Below are positions 50,451 through 51,821 of a stretch of 51,821 bases of DNA, one piece after another; position 1 is the first letter of the stretch, and the number at the start of each line of letters is the position of its first letter. Source of the DNA: Rubricoccus marinus (lineage in GTDB: Bacteria; Bacteroidota; Rhodothermia; Rhodothermales; Rubricoccaceae); NCBI RefSeq assembly GCF_002257665.1, contig NZ_MQWB01000001.1, positions 1,074,741 to 1,126,561 of the forward strand, in the 5' to 3' direction. The notes beneath the pieces are model-generated. The model did not search any database, had not been told where the DNA came from, and was given only the letters and a program-made list of their open reading frames with translations. Position numbers and translations under genes: made by a program.

Positions 50451-50534
50451 GGTGTCATCGCGAGCGGCGCGTGGCGATCTCGCGACGCCGAGCGCAAACC
50501 CGGCAGATCGCCGCGCTGCGCTCGCGATGACACC
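50451..50534. repeat. REP/MITE-like inverted repeat between hisH and hisF
   Basis: Arms of 30 bases (50451-50480 and 50505-50534) match except for a short central stretch: both read GGTGTCATCGCGAGCG outside and GGCGATCT inside, around a 24-base centre. The sequence resembles the widespread family containing TCATTGCGAGCG...GCAATC, here in a GC-rich version. It is not related to the decamer. No transposase is present. Confidence 0.8.
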
Positions 50535-50553
50535 GGTCGGGGGAGAGGAGCGG

Positions 50554-51138
50554 TCATCGCGCCAGAAGCTGTCCGAGCACGGCCTGTCCCCAGGTGCCGC
50601 TTTTCTCAGGGTGGAACTGAACCGCGACCGTGTTGCCCTTGCGGACCGCGCTCACGAACGTCTCGCCGTACGTCGTCGTCGCGATGGCGGCGTCGCTCTC
50701 GCGCGCGGCGTAGGAGTTGACGAAGTAGGCGTCGCCCGAGGCGAGGTCGCGCTCGCCAGAGGCCTCTGGCGTCCACGCGACGGGCGCCCAGCCGACCATC
50801 GGGGACTTGGGGAAGGCCAGCTTCTCGACGTGGCCGGGCAGAATGCCGAGGCCTCTGGCGCCGGGGTCCTCGTCCGAGGTCTCGAACAGGATCTGCTGGC
50901 CCACGCAGATACCGAGCAACGGTCGGTCCTCGGCGTGCCATTCGAGAAGTGGCTCGCGCCATCCTCTGGCGTCGAGGGTCTCCATGACCGCCGCAAAGCG
51001 GCCTTGGCCGGGCACGAGAAGCGTGTGGATGCCTTCCAGACGTGGCGCCTCCAGCGTCACGTGGTCCACCCCGAGGCGGTTCAGCGCGGCGCGGACGCTT
51101 GTGAGGTTGCCCGCGCGCGTGTCGACGATGCCGATCAT
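50554..51138 (-). CDS. hisH: Imidazole glycerol phosphate synthase subunit HisH
   Basis: A 194-residue class I glutamine amidotransferase that supplies ammonia to HisF. The triad is C78 (LLGICVGQQILFE), H176 and E178 (VQFHPEKSG). It begins MIGIVDTRAGNLTSVRAALNRLG. Its ATG overlaps the hisB stop by four bases (ATGA), so the two are translationally coupled. A tail-to-tail decamer palindrome near 50752 is translated as PEASGE. Confidence 0.94.
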   Translation of the reverse strand: MIGIVDTRAGNLTSVRAALNRLGVDHVTLEAPRLEGIHTLLVPGQGRFAAVMETLDARGWREPLLEWHAEDRPLLGICVGQQILFETSDEDPGARGLGILPGHVEKLAFPKSPMVGWAPVAWTPEASGERDLASGDAYFVNSYAARESDAAIATTTYGETFVSAVRKGNTVAVQFHPEKSGTWGQAVLGQLLAR

Positions 51139-51707
51139 AGCGAGCCCTTCGTGCTGGTAGCCTGGTCGGTGATCGCGAGGGCTTCGCGGAGCGCCCGCGC
51201 GAGGGCCTTGAACGAGGCCTCCACAACGTGGTGCGAGTTGCGTCCCCGCTCGCGCTTGATGTGCAACGTGATCGCGCCAGAGGTGGCGAGGCTCTCGAAA
51301 AAGTGGTCCCACATCTCCGCCGCAATGCCTCCCACGGCGTCGCGTTTGAGCTTCAGGCTCACGTCGCAGAACGGGCGCCCCGAGAGGTCGACAGCGGCGA
51401 GCACGAGCGCGTCGTCCATCGGCAGCCACCGCTGGCCGTAGCGCGCGAACCGGTCGGACCGATCGCGCCACGCCTCTTGCAGCACGCCCCCCAGCGTGAT
51501 CGCCACGTCCTCGACCGTGTGGTGCTCGTCCACGTGCAGGTCGCCTGTGGCCTTGACCGTCAGGTCCCAGCCCGCGTGGAAGGCGAGCTGGTCCAGCATG
51601 TGGTCCAGAAACGGAAGGCCCGTGTCGTTGTTGGCCTCTTGCGAGCCGTCGATGCGGAGGGAGACGGAGACGGTGGTCTCCTTGGTCGTGCGGGTGGTCT
51701 CGAACAT
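51135..51707 (-). CDS. hisB: Imidazoleglycerol-phosphate dehydratase
   Basis: A 190-residue stand-alone dehydratase, the manganese enzyme converting IGP to imidazole acetol phosphate. Metal-binding motifs are GLPFLDHMLDQLAFHAGWDL, VDEHHTVEDVAITLG, WDHFFESLA and NSHHVVEASFKALARALREAL. There is no histidinol-phosphatase domain, unlike the bifunctional HisB of many Bacteroidota and enterobacteria, so that activity is encoded elsewhere. It is the first his gene in the window; hisG and hisC are not seen and may lie to the right. Confidence 0.95.
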   Translation of the reverse strand: MFETTRTTKETTVSVSLRIDGSQEANNDTGLPFLDHMLDQLAFHAGWDLTVKATGDLHVDEHHTVEDVAITLGGVLQEAWRDRSDRFARYGQRWLPMDDALVLAAVDLSGRPFCDVSLKLKRDAVGGIAAEMWDHFFESLATSGAITLHIKRERGRNSHHVVEASFKALARALREALAITDQATSTKGSL

Positions 51708-51709
51708 GG

Positions 51710-51736
51710 GGCCAGTGGGGAGGGGAAGTGGCCAGC
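51710..51736 (-). repeat. Imperfect 7-base-period leader before hisB
   Basis: GGCCAGT-GGGGAGG followed by a slightly shifted GGCCAGC-bearing unit on the plus strand, two bases from the hisB start codon. It mirrors the leader before the HisA-I-E gene. Confidence 0.6.
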
Positions 51737-51742
51737 GGGGGT

Positions 51743-51760
51743 GCCTCTGGCGCCAGAGGC
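51743..51760. repeat. Decamer palindrome upstream of hisB
   Basis: GCCTCTGGCGCCAGAGGC upstream of the hisB leader; the last bases of the window (51761-51821) show no recognised feature. Confidence 0.9.
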
Positions 51761-51821
51761 GGAGCGGGGCGGCGGCTACGCCAGACGGAGGGCAGTTACG
51801 CCGTGATGGCGGGCGGGGGAG

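Overview
The window comes from a high-GC bacterium. Gene content and start-site style point to the Rhodothermota (the Bacteroidota-related Rubricoccus/Rubrivirga/Salinibacter lineage). The evidence is a Bacteroidota-type DUF2851 protein, a classic tuf-trnW-secE-nusG-rplKAJL-rpoBC block, almost no Shine-Dalgarno sequences, and C/T-rich sequence in front of many starts. The genus is an inference; no 16S gene is present.

Layout. 1-12.6 kb (+): end of tuf, tRNA-Trp, secE, nusG, rplK, rplA, rplJ, rplL, rpoB, rpoC, closed by a GC-rich hairpin. 12.8-14.4 kb (-): a small membrane protein and peptidase T. 14.5-18.7 kb (+): TetR regulator, long-chain acyl-CoA ligase and acyl-CoA dehydrogenase, a fatty-acid or acyl-CoA degradation block. 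18.9-21.9 kb (+): orphan NtrC-type regulator, deoC, SPOR lipoprotein. 21.9-31.4 kb (-): MBL-fold hydrolase, polyprenyl diphosphate synthase, DUF2851 protein, pgl, zwf, CIA30-like lipoprotein, murF, ddl, zinc-ribbon protein. 31.7-33.1 kb (+): EEP-family phosphohydrolase and an unknown exported protein. 33.2-35.6 kb (-): acyl-CoA oxidase-like protein with an extra N-terminal domain. 35.7-42.6 kb (+): alanine dehydrogenase, an exported protein, alanine racemase, a PhoB/PhoR-type two-component pair with a coupled small protein, DAHP synthase. 42.7-43.6 kb (-): ADP-ribosylglycohydrolase. 43.8-46.8 kb (+): glmS and two lipoproteins. 46.8-51.7 kb (-): histidine cluster hisB-hisH-hisF-hisA/I/E fusion-hisD.

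The genes are mostly housekeeping: transcription and translation, pentose-phosphate entry, peptidoglycan precursors (alr, ddl, murF, glmS), fatty-acid oxidation, aromatic and histidine synthesis. No phage, transposase, CRISPR or defence locus was seen.

The striking content is repetitive DNA laid over these genes. A decamer, GCCTCTGGCG (or its complement CGCCAGAGGC), occurs about 185-190 times by hand count of its 9-base core, about equally on both strands. It lies both between and inside genes. It often sits directly after stop codons, and often as an 18-base palindrome. Two inverted pairs form good intrinsic terminators. This is the pattern of a DNA-uptake sequence or a highly iterated palindrome family. 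A second layer consists of short tandem repeats with 7-base units at gene edges (around rpoB/rpoC, at murF, and throughout the his cluster). They touch start or stop codons and in two cases enter coding sequence (hisD N-terminus, hisF interior). A third is a REP/MITE-like inverted repeat between hisH and hisF. Other oddities are the HisA-HisI-HisE fusion, an inserted segment in HisF, a short MurF N-terminus, and a probable TTG start for rpoB after a 384-base leader.
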